From: Sphaerochaeta sp.
GTDB lineage: Bacteria; Spirochaetota; Spirochaetia; Sphaerochaetales; Sphaerochaetaceae
Direction: 5' to 3'
Length of the DNA stretch: 25,457 nucleotides
Assembly: GCA_003456855.1 (NCBI GenBank)
Contig: DMOO01000114.1
Coordinates: 1 to 25,457, forward strand
Shown here: positions 8,177-15,079 of the stretch, piece after piece
Position numbering within the stretch: position 1 is the stretch's first letter
Layout of the letters: each line of letters starts with the position of its first letter
The notes under the pieces: model-generated
The model's database searches: none
Seen by the model: the letters and a program-made list of their open reading frames with translations, nothing else
Told to the model about the DNA's origin: nothing
Program-made: the position numbers and the translations under genes

Positions 8177-9322
8177 TCATACTACACATTCCCCATCAAA
8201 GAAGACGGATTTCAACTTGAAGTTGTCATCCCCCTTCTCGAAGGCGATGAACTCGGCCGGTTTGCCGACCTCCAGCTTCATCCTCTTAATGTCAAGGTCG
8301 TACTTCCTTGCAGGGTTGACCGTGGCCAGCTTGAAGGCGTCACAGATCTCGTAGTCAGTGCTCTTGATGAAGTTGAACACATCCCTGAGCAGCTGTGAAC
8401 CTGCACCGGCCAGGTAGTCGGTTCCGGCAAGGCGGACGGAGCCGTCCTCCACGACCTCCACCAGCACGTTGCCCCACATCATCCTTCCCAGAGGCATCCC
8501 CGCACACTGCGAGAGGTCCGAGACGAGGATTATGTGGTCGCTGTCCTTGCATCTGGAGATTATCCAGAGCAGGTCCTTGTCAACATGGCACAGATCGGCG
8601 ATGACGCCGCTTGTCAGCCCCTTGTTCCTCAGCTGCGGCCAGATCGGGTTGTTGAACCTGTCCAGCTTGGAGAAGACCCCGTTGCCCAGATGGGTGGACA
8701 TCGTGGCTCCAGCCTCGACCGCTGCATCTATCTGGCTTGCAGTGGCTCCCGTATGGCCGATTGAGACCACAACGCCCCTGCCGACTGCATGCTTTATCAG
8801 CTCTATGGCACCCTCCGCCTCAGCACCGATGGTTATGTACTTCAGAAGTCCCATGGCATGCTCATACCACTCGTCGAACTCCTTGATGCTTGCCGGACGG
8901 ACGCAGTTTATGTCATGTGCACCCCTCGGGCCGTCGAGACGGGAGATGAAGTTCCCCTCGACATGGATACCGGTTATGCTCCTGGCCACGAAACGGCTGC
9001 TGTGCGTTGCCTTGACGATCTTGTCGATGCTCTCGACTATGGTCTTCTGGGGTCTTGTGACCACCGTTGCTATCTGTTGGAAGGTTCCTGCCTTCACCAG
9101 GGCCCTGGCGATTATCTCCGCATGCTCAGGCTTGAAGGAGAGCTCGGAGTAGTCGTAACCCAGATATCCGTTGACCTGCGTGTCTATTACTCCACCCGGG
9201 CAGATGAAGGTGTTCGGACGACAGTCCACATCCGTCTCAATTGCGGAAATGACTCCATTGGAGACCTTGACCATATAGGTCTTCTTGTCAAGGACGTTGA
9301 AACCCACCACTTCGCGTAGCAT
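8177..9322 (-). CDS. NagA-like amidohydrolase (N-acetylglucosamine-6-phosphate deacetylase family, E. coli type)
   Basis: 381 aa, normal for NagA. The first metal motif is DTQVNG (residues 47-52): Gln and Asn replace the two His of most amidohydrolases, as in E. coli NagA, implying a single-metal site. Other landmarks are E122 (GIHVEGNF), H190 (SIGHTGAT), H211 (STHLGNGV) and the catalytic D269 (LVSDLSQCAG). Two usually constant segments differ: HLxNAM is HLGNGV, and GPF is GNF. The reaction should be hydrolysis of an N-acyl group from a sugar or sugar derivative, but the substrate may not be GlcNAc-6-P. It has a strong promoter and an AAGGAGG site 11 bases upstream, and leads the operon with tctCBA and the isomerase. 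A second, different NagA lies at 13613-14806. Confidence 0.85.
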   Translation of the reverse strand: MLREVVGFNVLDKKTYMVKVSNGVISAIETDVDCRPNTFICPGGVIDTQVNGYLGYDYSELSFKPEHAEIIARALVKAGTFQQIATVVTRPQKTIVESIDKIVKATHSSRFVARSITGIHVEGNFISRLDGPRGAHDINCVRPASIKEFDEWYEHAMGLLKYITIGAEAEGAIELIKHAVGRGVVVSIGHTGATASQIDAAVEAGATMSTHLGNGVFSKLDRFNNPIWPQLRNKGLTSGVIADLCHVDKDLLWIISRCKDSDHIILVSDLSQCAGMPLGRMMWGNVLVEVVEDGSVRLAGTDYLAGAGSQLLRDVFNFIKSTDYEICDAFKLATVNPARKYDLDIKRMKLEVGKPAEFIAFEKGDDNFKLKSVFFDGECVV

Positions 9323-9368
9323 CTGAACCGGAACCTCCTTTTCAAAGCATGCATTTCAATACGTTTAA

Positions 9369-9398
9369 ATTGTAAAATCCAGTTTTTTGGGTTGTCAA
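9369..9398 (-). promoter_or_regulatory. Promoter of the NagA-like/tct operon
   Basis: On the minus strand, -35 TTGACA (9393-9398, perfect) and -10 TACAAT (9369-9374, five of six) are 18 bp apart, upstream of the 9322 start. An interrupted dyad CAAT-N8-ATTG (about 9357-9372) overlaps the -10 box and could be a regulator site. Confidence 0.75.
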
Positions 9399-9407
9399 CG
9401 AATCTTT

Positions 9408-9445
9408 ATTTAATAACGCTTTAGGTGTCATTTCCGTTATTAAAT
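9408..9445. repeat. 11-bp perfect inverted repeat at the ROK-gene stop
   Basis: ATTTAATAACG (9408-9418) is repeated exactly in inverse as CGTTATTAAAT (9435-9445), with a 16-base loop. The ROK stop codon TAA (9440-9442) lies inside one arm. No T-tract follows on the minus strand. It may be a transcript-end structure or an operator for the promoter just downstream. Confidence 0.6.
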
Positions 9446-10657
9446 GACGTTTCTGAAGACGAGCATCTTCTCCAGGCGGCTACGGAAGAATTCGGCGCAG
9501 CTTCCGAGGGCCGTGGCCTCCCCGTCCTCACCAAGTCCCACCTCAATGTCAACACAATCCTTGGAGTACCAGGGCAGTTTGGCTCTGACAAGGCTGACAA
9601 GATCAATTCTGATGTCCTGATTTGCCATGAAAGGCCCATAAATTATTATCTTATCCGCAGGATAGAACCTATATGTGATGTCTATGGCCTTTGCAAGACC
9701 TGCCACTGCACGCTGAATCGCCTCGTCTGACGAGAGGTCGAGGTCCTCAAGGACCCTGCCCAGCTTTTTCTCGTCTGTCGGGAACTTGCCGGTAAGAGGC
9801 TCGAGCCTGCTTCTCAGTGCCCATCCTGAGGCTACGGTCTCAAGGCAGCCCTTCTCTCCGCACTTGCACTGAAGGGCGGAGTCCGAGGCATTCACCTTCA
9901 TGTGGCCCATCTCGCCGATGCTACCGATCCTCAGTGATGGAATCACTCCGTCTTGACAGAAGGAGGCTCCTATACCATAACCCCAGTGAACAAGGAGCAC
10001 CGATGCGTTTCTAAGCCTCTCGTGTTTGAGAATCAGTGCGTTGAGCTCGGCATCAAGGAACCTGAACACCGTCACGGGAACATGGAAACGCGAAGGAAGC
10101 CTTGAGAGATCGAGATTGGAGACCACAGGCCAGGTGGAGTTGAAGACCCACTTGCCTCCGTTCTCGCTGACAACACCGGGAACCGCGATTCCGATGCCAA
10201 CAAGAATCTGAGTTCTGCCCACGCGGGCCACAACCTCGGAGATCAGTGCCACGAGCCTTTCATAGAAGGAGAGATTGTCGGTCTCCGCAGGGATTCGGAC
10301 ATCCTTCTCAAGCAGGCTGTATCCTGCCATGTCTATCAAGGCTGCAGTCAGGTAGTCAGAGGAGACACCAACAGCGATGGATACCAGACGGTCCCTTCTG
10401 GCATGCAGGAGGATCTCAGGCCTTCCCTTGCCCTTGCTCTCATCCGGAATCTCAATCATCAGGTTATCGTCCACAAGCTGCTGTACAGCCTCGGAGACGT
10501 TGTTCGGCCTGATCTCCAGCCTTTGGCTGAGCTTCTTTCGGGATATACCCCCTGAGGAAAGCACAAACTCGTAGATTCTCGCCTTCTCTATGTCCCTGGG
10601 TTTGAATCCGTGAGTCTGAAAATATCTGGATACCTGATAATCCATTCCATTAGCCAT
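9440..10657 (-). CDS. ROK-family transcriptional regulator (NagC/XylR type)
   Basis: 405 aa, the size of ROK repressors with a DNA-binding domain rather than of ROK kinases. An N-terminal winged helix (about residues 20-70: KARIYEFVLSSGGISRKKLS, then NVSEAVQQLVDDNLM and GKGRPE for the wing) precedes the ROK domain. The ROK zinc motif is clear: GEMGH (248-252) followed by CKCGEKGC (264-271). Effectors of the family are sugars or amino-sugar phosphates. I chose ATG 10657. A TTG at 10681 would fall inside the operator. ATG 10645 is another option. No good ribosome site is seen, and the predicted transcript start is only a few bases upstream, so the message may have almost no leader. It precedes the NagA-like/tct operon and probably controls it. 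Confidence 0.9.
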   Translation of the reverse strand: MANGMDYQVSRYFQTHGFKPRDIEKARIYEFVLSSGGISRKKLSQRLEIRPNNVSEAVQQLVDDNLMIEIPDESKGKGRPEILLHARRDRLVSIAVGVSSDYLTAALIDMAGYSLLEKDVRIPAETDNLSFYERLVALISEVVARVGRTQILVGIGIAVPGVVSENGGKWVFNSTWPVVSNLDLSRLPSRFHVPVTVFRFLDAELNALILKHERLRNASVLLVHWGYGIGASFCQDGVIPSLRIGSIGEMGHMKVNASDSALQCKCGEKGCLETVASGWALRSRLEPLTGKFPTDEKKLGRVLEDLDLSSDEAIQRAVAGLAKAIDITYRFYPADKIIIYGPFMANQDIRIDLVSLVRAKLPWYSKDCVDIEVGLGEDGEATALGSCAEFFRSRLEKMLVFRNVI

Positions 10658-10666
10658 AACTCTATA

Positions 10667-10695
10667 ATTTTGGCACAGCAAACGTTTGCCGTCAA
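10667..10695 (-). promoter_or_regulatory. Promoter of the ROK gene with a LacI-type operator
   Basis: On the minus strand, -35 TTGACG (10690-10695) is followed by a weak -10, CAAAAT (10667-10672), 17 bp away. The spacer holds GCAAACGTTTGC (10678-10689), the same core as at the lacI promoter. On the plus strand the identity extends through CGTCAACAA, 21 bases in all. The arm away from the -35 box has A in place of G, so this copy is slightly less symmetric. Confidence 0.72.
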
Positions 10696-10743
10696 CAATT
10701 CTTAGCTTTTGAAATCTTGCCTTTCGGAAACCAATTATTAAAT

Positions 10744-10773
10744 TTGATTGACTATGAAGATTTACAAAATAAT
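10744..10773 (+). promoter_or_regulatory. Promoter of the cation antiporter gene
   Basis: TTGATT (10744-10749) and AATAAT (10768-10773) are 18 bp apart, 49 bp before the ATG at 10823. AAGGAG is ten bases before that ATG. Confidence 0.55.
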
Positions 10774-10822
10774 GTTATGATTCCCAAAAAAGGGACATCT
10801 TCTCAAAAGGAGCTGAAGAAAA

Positions 10823-11815
10823 ATGCTGAAAGCTGTGATACTGTTCGCAATCGGACTTGTACTTCTTATCAAGGGAGGCGACTGGTTCGTTGACGGAGCA
10901 GTCGGAATCGCCCATCGTTACCACATCCCAGAGATCCTCATCGGAGCCACCGTCGTATCAATCGGAACAACAATCCCTGAGGTCATGGTCTCGTCCATCG
11001 CCGCTGCAGTCGGACAGAGCCAGACAGCCTACGGAAACGCCATAGGATCCGTCATATGCAACACAGCGCTGATCTCAGCAATAACAATCTCCGCCAAGTC
11101 GGTTGCAGAGGTCGACACCAAGACCTTCAGGACCCCAGTTATCTTCTTCTTCCTTGCCGCAGCCTTCTACGCCGGTGTTGCATACACAACAGGTTCCTTC
11201 AGCAGACTGATCGGAATCATCCTTCTTCTGATCTTCGTGGTCTATATGACCATCACAGTCAGACAGGCTCTGAAGAACAGACTTGTCATCGACCCTGCAG
11301 AGGAGGCCGAGGTCGAGAAGGACGAGGAGAAGGAAAAGGACTCCCCTCTCTGGAAGGATATCCTCCTACTGATCATAGGAGCTGCAATCATAGCCCTTGG
11401 CGCCAACCTCCTGGTCGACAACGGAAAGATCATCGCAGCAGGCCTTGGAGTTCCTGAGTCGGTGATCGCACTCACCTTCATCGCCCTTGGAACCTCGCTT
11501 CCTGAGCTGGTCACGGCAATCACCTCACTGGTCAAGGGCCACTCCTCACTGTCTCTTGGAAACATCGTCGGAGCCAACCTCTTCAACCTGGTCCTGGTCA
11601 GCGGAATGGCAATCACCATCAACCCGTTCACTGTCCCTGCAGACAAGCTGATCGCCGGCATGAACGCATCTCTTGTTGTGGACATCCCTCTGATGTTCTT
11701 CGTCATGGCCTTCATGACAGTGCCTGCACTGATCACAAAGAAACTCAGAAGATACCAGGGAATCATCCTGCTTCTGATCTACGTCACCTACGTTCTGTTC
11801 CAGTTCTTCTTCTGA
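10823..11815 (+). CDS. Calcium/sodium (cation) antiporter, CaCA family (YrbG-like)
   Basis: 330 aa, ten or eleven membrane spans in two inverted halves joined by an acidic loop (about residues 155-173, EEAEVEKDEEKEKD). Each half carries the ion-binding alpha repeat: GATVVSIGTTIPEVMVSS (about 42-59) with GNAIGSVICNTAL, and ALTFIALGTSLPELVTAI with GNIVGANLFNLVL. The Pro-Glu of each (TIPE, SLPE) is the cation-coordinating pair. It sits in the inner membrane and exchanges Ca2+ or a similar cation for Na+ or H+. It is transcribed away from the ROK gene and has no evident link to sugar uptake; the Fic gene follows closely on the same strand. Confidence 0.95.
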   Translation: MLKAVILFAIGLVLLIKGGDWFVDGAVGIAHRYHIPEILIGATVVSIGTTIPEVMVSSIAAAVGQSQTAYGNAIGSVICNTALISAITISAKSVAEVDTKTFRTPVIFFFLAAAFYAGVAYTTGSFSRLIGIILLLIFVVYMTITVRQALKNRLVIDPAEEAEVEKDEEKEKDSPLWKDILLLIIGAAIIALGANLLVDNGKIIAAGLGVPESVIALTFIALGTSLPELVTAITSLVKGHSSLSLGNIVGANLFNLVLVSGMAITINPFTVPADKLIAGMNASLVVDIPLMFFVMAFMTVPALITKKLRRYQGIILLLIYVTYVLFQFFF

Positions 11816-11838
11816 TAAAGAGGAAAACCATGTATAAT
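11810..11838 (+). promoter_or_regulatory. Possible promoter for the Fic gene with near-leaderless start
   Basis: A perfect -10, TATAAT (11833-11838), lies 17 bp after a weak -35, TTCTGA (11810-11815). The predicted transcript start falls at about 11845, right at an in-frame ATG (11846). Confidence 0.4.
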
Positions 11839-12811
11839 GTTCTCTATGGATGAGAAATACGTACCTCCGTTTGATTTGACGGATGAGATCGCGAACCTGA
11901 CCATAGAAATATGTTCTCTTCTGAAGCAGATGCAGATTTCCTCTAATCTCTCGAGGAATCCGATTCTGCGCAAGCAGAACAGAATAAGGACCATCCATTC
12001 CTCCCTGGCCATTGAGCACAACTCACTGACGGAGGACCAGGTGACGGCAGTCATTGAGGGAAAGCACGTCATTGCACCCCAAAAGGACATAAAGGAAGTC
12101 CAGAACGCCTATGAAGTCTATGAGAGGATGTACCAGATAGACCCGTACAGCATTGATGACCTACTTTCAGTCCATGGCATAATGATGGAGACCATTGTCA
12201 AGGATTCAGGACATTTCAGAAGTGGCGCAGTCGGAGTCTACAAGGGATCCCAGCTTATCCATATGGGAACAAGGCCGGAGTATGTAGAGCATTACATCAG
12301 ACAACTTATGGCGTGGACAAAGGAATCCGACCTTCATCCTCTAATCAAATCATGCATATTCCACTATGAATTCGAGTATATCCATCCGTTCTCTGACGGA
12401 AACGGGAGAACCGGTCGCTTCTGGCACACCTTGCTGCTATCGAAATGGAATCCGGTTTTCTCTTGGCTTCCGATAGAGAGCATGATTCACAGAAATCAGA
12501 CCGAATACTACAAGGCAATTGCCGATTCGGACAATTCAGGCAAATCAACCGTGTTCATCACCTTCATGCTCAAGCTGATCAAATCAGTGGTGGAGGAAAA
12601 TGTCGGAATAAATGTCGGAATAAATGTCGGAATAAAAGATCAGATTCTTGTGTGTTTGAAATCCAACCCACATTTGTCAGCAAGCGCGATTGCGGTTGCC
12701 ATTGGATTCTCACAACGCCAGGTTGAAAGGGCAATCGCCCAGCTCAAGAAAGAGAACAGGCTCACCAGGGTCGGCTCGAACAAGTCAGGATGGTGGCAGG
12801 TGAACCAATAA
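11837..12811 (+). CDS. Fic-domain protein (probable AMP-transferase) with C-terminal winged helix
   Basis: 324 aa. The Fic active-site motif HPFSDGNGRTGR is complete (residues 183-194), with catalytic His183 and the Arg residues for ATP. A class II inhibitory helix precedes it (residues 55-62, SSLAIEHN, Glu60), so the enzyme is expected to be autoinhibited until released. Fic enzymes usually transfer AMP to a hydroxyl of a target protein. After the Fic core comes a linker with three exact NVGI repeats (255-266), then a winged-helix domain (about 270-324; LSASAIAVAIGFSQRQVERA) that may bind DNA. Starts at 11837 and 11846 are both possible. An ATG at 11830 has the best ribosome site but gives a seven-codon frame that stops at 11851-11853. 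No antitoxin partner is seen. Confidence 0.92.
   Translation: MFSMDEKYVPPFDLTDEIANLTIEICSLLKQMQISSNLSRNPILRKQNRIRTIHSSLAIEHNSLTEDQVTAVIEGKHVIAPQKDIKEVQNAYEVYERMYQIDPYSIDDLLSVHGIMMETIVKDSGHFRSGAVGVYKGSQLIHMGTRPEYVEHYIRQLMAWTKESDLHPLIKSCIFHYEFEYIHPFSDGNGRTGRFWHTLLLSKWNPVFSWLPIESMIHRNQTEYYKAIADSDNSGKSTVFITFMLKLIKSVVEENVGINVGINVGIKDQILVCLKSNPHLSASAIAVAIGFSQRQVERAIAQLKKENRLTRVGSNKSGWWQVNQ
12599..12634 (+). repeat. 3 x 12-bp exact tandem repeat inside the Fic gene
   Basis: AATGTCGGAATA is repeated three times without a mismatch and in frame, encoding NVGI three times in the linker between the Fic core and the winged helix. Unit gain or loss would change linker length by four residues without breaking the frame. 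Confidence 0.95.
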
Positions 12812-12816
12812 TCAAA

Positions 12817-12847
12817 AATGGCTGCCTCTGATGAAGAAGCAGCCATT
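12817..12847. terminator. Bidirectional terminator between the Fic gene and nagB
   Basis: A 9-bp perfect stem, AATGGCTGC (12817-12825) with GCAGCCATT (12839-12847), has a 13-base loop. On the minus strand the stem runs into a T-tract (ATTTTTGATTATT), the better tail, ending the nag operon. On the plus strand ATTCGTTTT follows, ending the Fic transcript. Confidence 0.85.
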
Positions 12848-12867
12848 ATTCGTTTTAACGTTCTGTA

Positions 12868-13605
12868 TCACTTTATCAGCATGGCTGCTGCCTCATCGTC
12901 TATGAAGAGGTACCATTCAGGATGTGTCTTCAGCAGTGTTGCAGGGACCATGTTGTTCACACTCTGTGTGATGGTGTCGTAGACGGCCTTGGCCTTAACA
13001 GCGTGTGGGACGACTGAGACGATCGTCTTGCAGGACATGATCTGCCTTGGAAGCATAGAGATGGCCTGCTTGGGGACATCGTCCTCTGTTGCGAACCAGC
13101 CCTCACCGACCTGCTGCATGCGGCACTTGTGGTCAAGGTTCACGACCCTGTAGGCCTCTGTTGCATCGAAGTCTGCAGGTGGGTCGTTGAATGCGATGTG
13201 TCCGTTCTCACCGATCCCGATGACACCTACATCAATCTCGTCGCTTCTGAGCTCCTTTGTCAGCTCTGCGATGTTTTTCTGCACGTCTCCCTCGCCGTTG
13301 ACGAAGTGTGCTGCCTTGGGATGGACGACGTTGACGAACCTCTCCTTCAGGTACTTGCGGAAGGATGCGATGTGGGTCTCAGGAAGAGCCACATACTCGT
13401 CAAGATGGAACATCTCGACCTTTGACCAGTCAACGTCAAGCTTTGTAAGGACGTCAAACATCTCGAACTGGCTTGCGCCTGTGGAGAGGACGATCCTTGC
13501 ATGGCCCTTCTCCTTGATTGCCTTGTTAATCAGCTCGGCCACCTTGACCGCAGCCTTGCGTCCGTTCTCAACAGCCGTTGTTGAAACAGAGATATTGATA
13601 TTCAT
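12868..13605 (-). CDS. nagB: Glucosamine-6-phosphate deaminase
   Basis: 245 aa. It converts glucosamine-6-phosphate to fructose-6-phosphate plus ammonia in the cytoplasm. The phosphate loop is LSTGASQ (40-46), the general-base segment FHLDEY has D69, and GIGENGHIAFNDP (131-142) holds H136. The last acidic residue is Asp where E. coli NagB has Glu (FNEP), a conservative change. It is a little shorter than E. coli NagB (266 aa). I start at ATG 13605: the AGGTGAGG ribosome site overlaps the nagA stop with a 7-base gap between genes. A longer frame adds 12 residues read from inside nagA. It is the last gene of the operon; the terminator follows within 25 bases. A decayed copy lies upstream of nagA. 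Confidence 0.93.
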   Translation of the reverse strand: MNINISVSTTAVENGRKAAVKVAELINKAIKEKGHARIVLSTGASQFEMFDVLTKLDVDWSKVEMFHLDEYVALPETHIASFRKYLKERFVNVVHPKAAHFVNGEGDVQKNIAELTKELRSDEIDVGVIGIGENGHIAFNDPPADFDATEAYRVVNLDHKCRMQQVGEGWFATEDDVPKQAISMLPRQIMSCKTIVSVVPHAVKAKAVYDTITQSVNNMVPATLLKTHPEWYLFIDDEAAAMLIK

Positions 13606-13612
13606 ATGAACC

Positions 13613-14806
13613 TCACCTTCCGGCATTGCCGATGGCAACACCGTCTATATACACATTTTTGATTTCTATACTGTCATTGCATACCACAAGGTCGGCCGCC
13701 TTGCCAACCTCGATGGAACCGATTTCCCTAACCAGACCGGCGAGCTTGGCCGGCTGCAGGCAGAGAATCCCCGAGACCTCGTCCATCGGCATCCCAAGCG
13801 TGCAGTGCAGCGTCCTTGCAAGACGGTCACCGGTTGCCACACTTCCCGCAAAGCAGGTTCTGTCAGGCATCTTGGCGACCCCGTCCTCTATTATGCAGGC
13901 GGTTCCGTTGTTCTTCGGACCAAGGACCGAAGGTCCGTCAGGCATGCCTGCACCCCTCATGCTGTCCGAGCAGGCTATGATCCTGTCATGGCGCTTCAGC
14001 TTGAAGATCATCCTGAGAAGGTCCGGTGGAAGATGGCTTCCATCGCAGATCAGCTCGATGTTCATTCCATCGATCAGATAACCGCTCTCAACAGTTCCCA
14101 GGACACGGAAACCACCCCGTCTGGTTATGCTGCTCATGCCGCTGTAGAAGTGCGTCAGCAGGTTCAGGCCATGGTCGAAGGCCCGTGATACGTCATCATA
14201 GGTGGCTGCGGTATGGGCCGCAGAGACTTCGATGCCCTGTTTCACCATATCATCGATAAATTTTAATGCACCAGGCCTCTCTGGGGCTACCGACCAGCGT
14301 TTTATAAGCCCATTTCCAGCCTCAAGGAGCATGTTGTAGTGCTCAGGGTCAGGGTCTCTGATGTATCTTGGGTCCTGCGCACCCTTCTCGACCATGTCGA
14401 AGTATGGTCCCTCAAGATGGGTTCCGGGCATCTTCGCACAACCTTGAAGTTCTCTGGAAATCTGCATTCTATGCACTGCATCAAGGTTTTTCAGGAATGT
14501 GACCATCTCCTCATCGGAGCTCGTCAGTGCTGTCGGCAAGCAGGTTGTGGTGCCGAACCTGGCATGGCTTCTGGCGGCACCCACAATGTCCTCTGCACTA
14601 CCGTCCATGAAGTCGAAGCCTCCGCTTCCGTGGGTATGGGTGTCGACGAATCCAGGCATGATGTAGCTGTCCTGGAAATCAACGAAAACCTCGTCCTTCA
14701 CAATAGTGGGACGCTCCTTGGAGATTCCGGAGATCTTTCCATCCTGTATTCCAAGGTATCCGTCAATGACCTTGTCCTTCAGTACCAACTTCCCGTGCAG
14801 TATCAT
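13613..14806 (-). CDS. nagA: N-acetylglucosamine-6-phosphate deacetylase
   Basis: 397 aa, normal length. It removes acetate from GlcNAc-6-P to give glucosamine-6-P for NagB. The binuclear-type metal motif DTHTHG (residues 55-60; H57 and H59) is present, with E132 (HLEGPY), H198 (SAAHTAAT), H219 (LTHFYSGM) and catalytic D281 (ACSDSMRGAG). The metal and catalytic positions are intact, but THFYSGM departs from the usual THLFNAM, so substrate preference may be shifted. GAGG is five bases before the ATG. Placement before nagB supports the function. It belongs to a different NagA branch from the gene at 8177-9322. Confidence 0.92.
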   Translation of the reverse strand: MILHGKLVLKDKVIDGYLGIQDGKISGISKERPTIVKDEVFVDFQDSYIMPGFVDTHTHGSGGFDFMDGSAEDIVGAARSHARFGTTTCLPTALTSSDEEMVTFLKNLDAVHRMQISRELQGCAKMPGTHLEGPYFDMVEKGAQDPRYIRDPDPEHYNMLLEAGNGLIKRWSVAPERPGALKFIDDMVKQGIEVSAAHTAATYDDVSRAFDHGLNLLTHFYSGMSSITRRGGFRVLGTVESGYLIDGMNIELICDGSHLPPDLLRMIFKLKRHDRIIACSDSMRGAGMPDGPSVLGPKNNGTACIIEDGVAKMPDRTCFAGSVATGDRLARTLHCTLGMPMDEVSGILCLQPAKLAGLVREIGSIEVGKAADLVVCNDSIEIKNVYIDGVAIGNAGR

Positions 14807-14823
14807 CTTAACCTCTTTGTAAT

Positions 14824-15079
14824 AAACCTCAAGAAAATATCTGAAGGATTCGATATGGATCTACGAAAGAGCCAGATACTCATTAAGATGGAATATCTCG
14901 ACCTTCGACCAGTCGATAGAACGTCGAACATCTTGAGCTGGCTTACATCTGCAGAGATGATCCTGACAGGTCCTTTCTCCTTGATTGCCCTTTGATCAGC
15001 TCTGCCAACTTGAGCACAGCCTTGCGTCCGTTCGCTACCGCATTCGTTGAAACCGAGATATTGAGATTCTTTCCAAACC
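14824..15079 (-). pseudogene. Decayed 5' fragment of a second nagB
   Basis: The minus strand here aligns with the first 85-90 codons of the intact nagB downstream. Recognisable pieces are NGRKA, KAIKEKG, SQLKMFDVL and DWSKVEIFHLNEYLAL. The copy is dead: the ATG position reads AAG; one base is missing after the AELI codons; about 13 bases are missing after MFDVL; a TAG follows EYLALS; and the catalytic Asp of LDEY is Asn. The ribosome site (GAGGTT) is still visible beside the Nudix stop. Homology ends where the nagA leader begins. A 104-codon open frame across the region is a mix of frames and not a gene. Confidence 0.88.

Noticed and set aside
10735..10743. TTATTAAAT before the antiporter as a second copy of the ROK-stop inverted repeat arm
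   Set aside because: Only nine AT-only bases match and there is no partner arm; chance is likely in this AT-rich gap.
11837..12811. Fic/antitoxin pair
   Set aside because: No small antitoxin gene flanks the Fic gene; the inhibitory motif is within the protein itself (class II).
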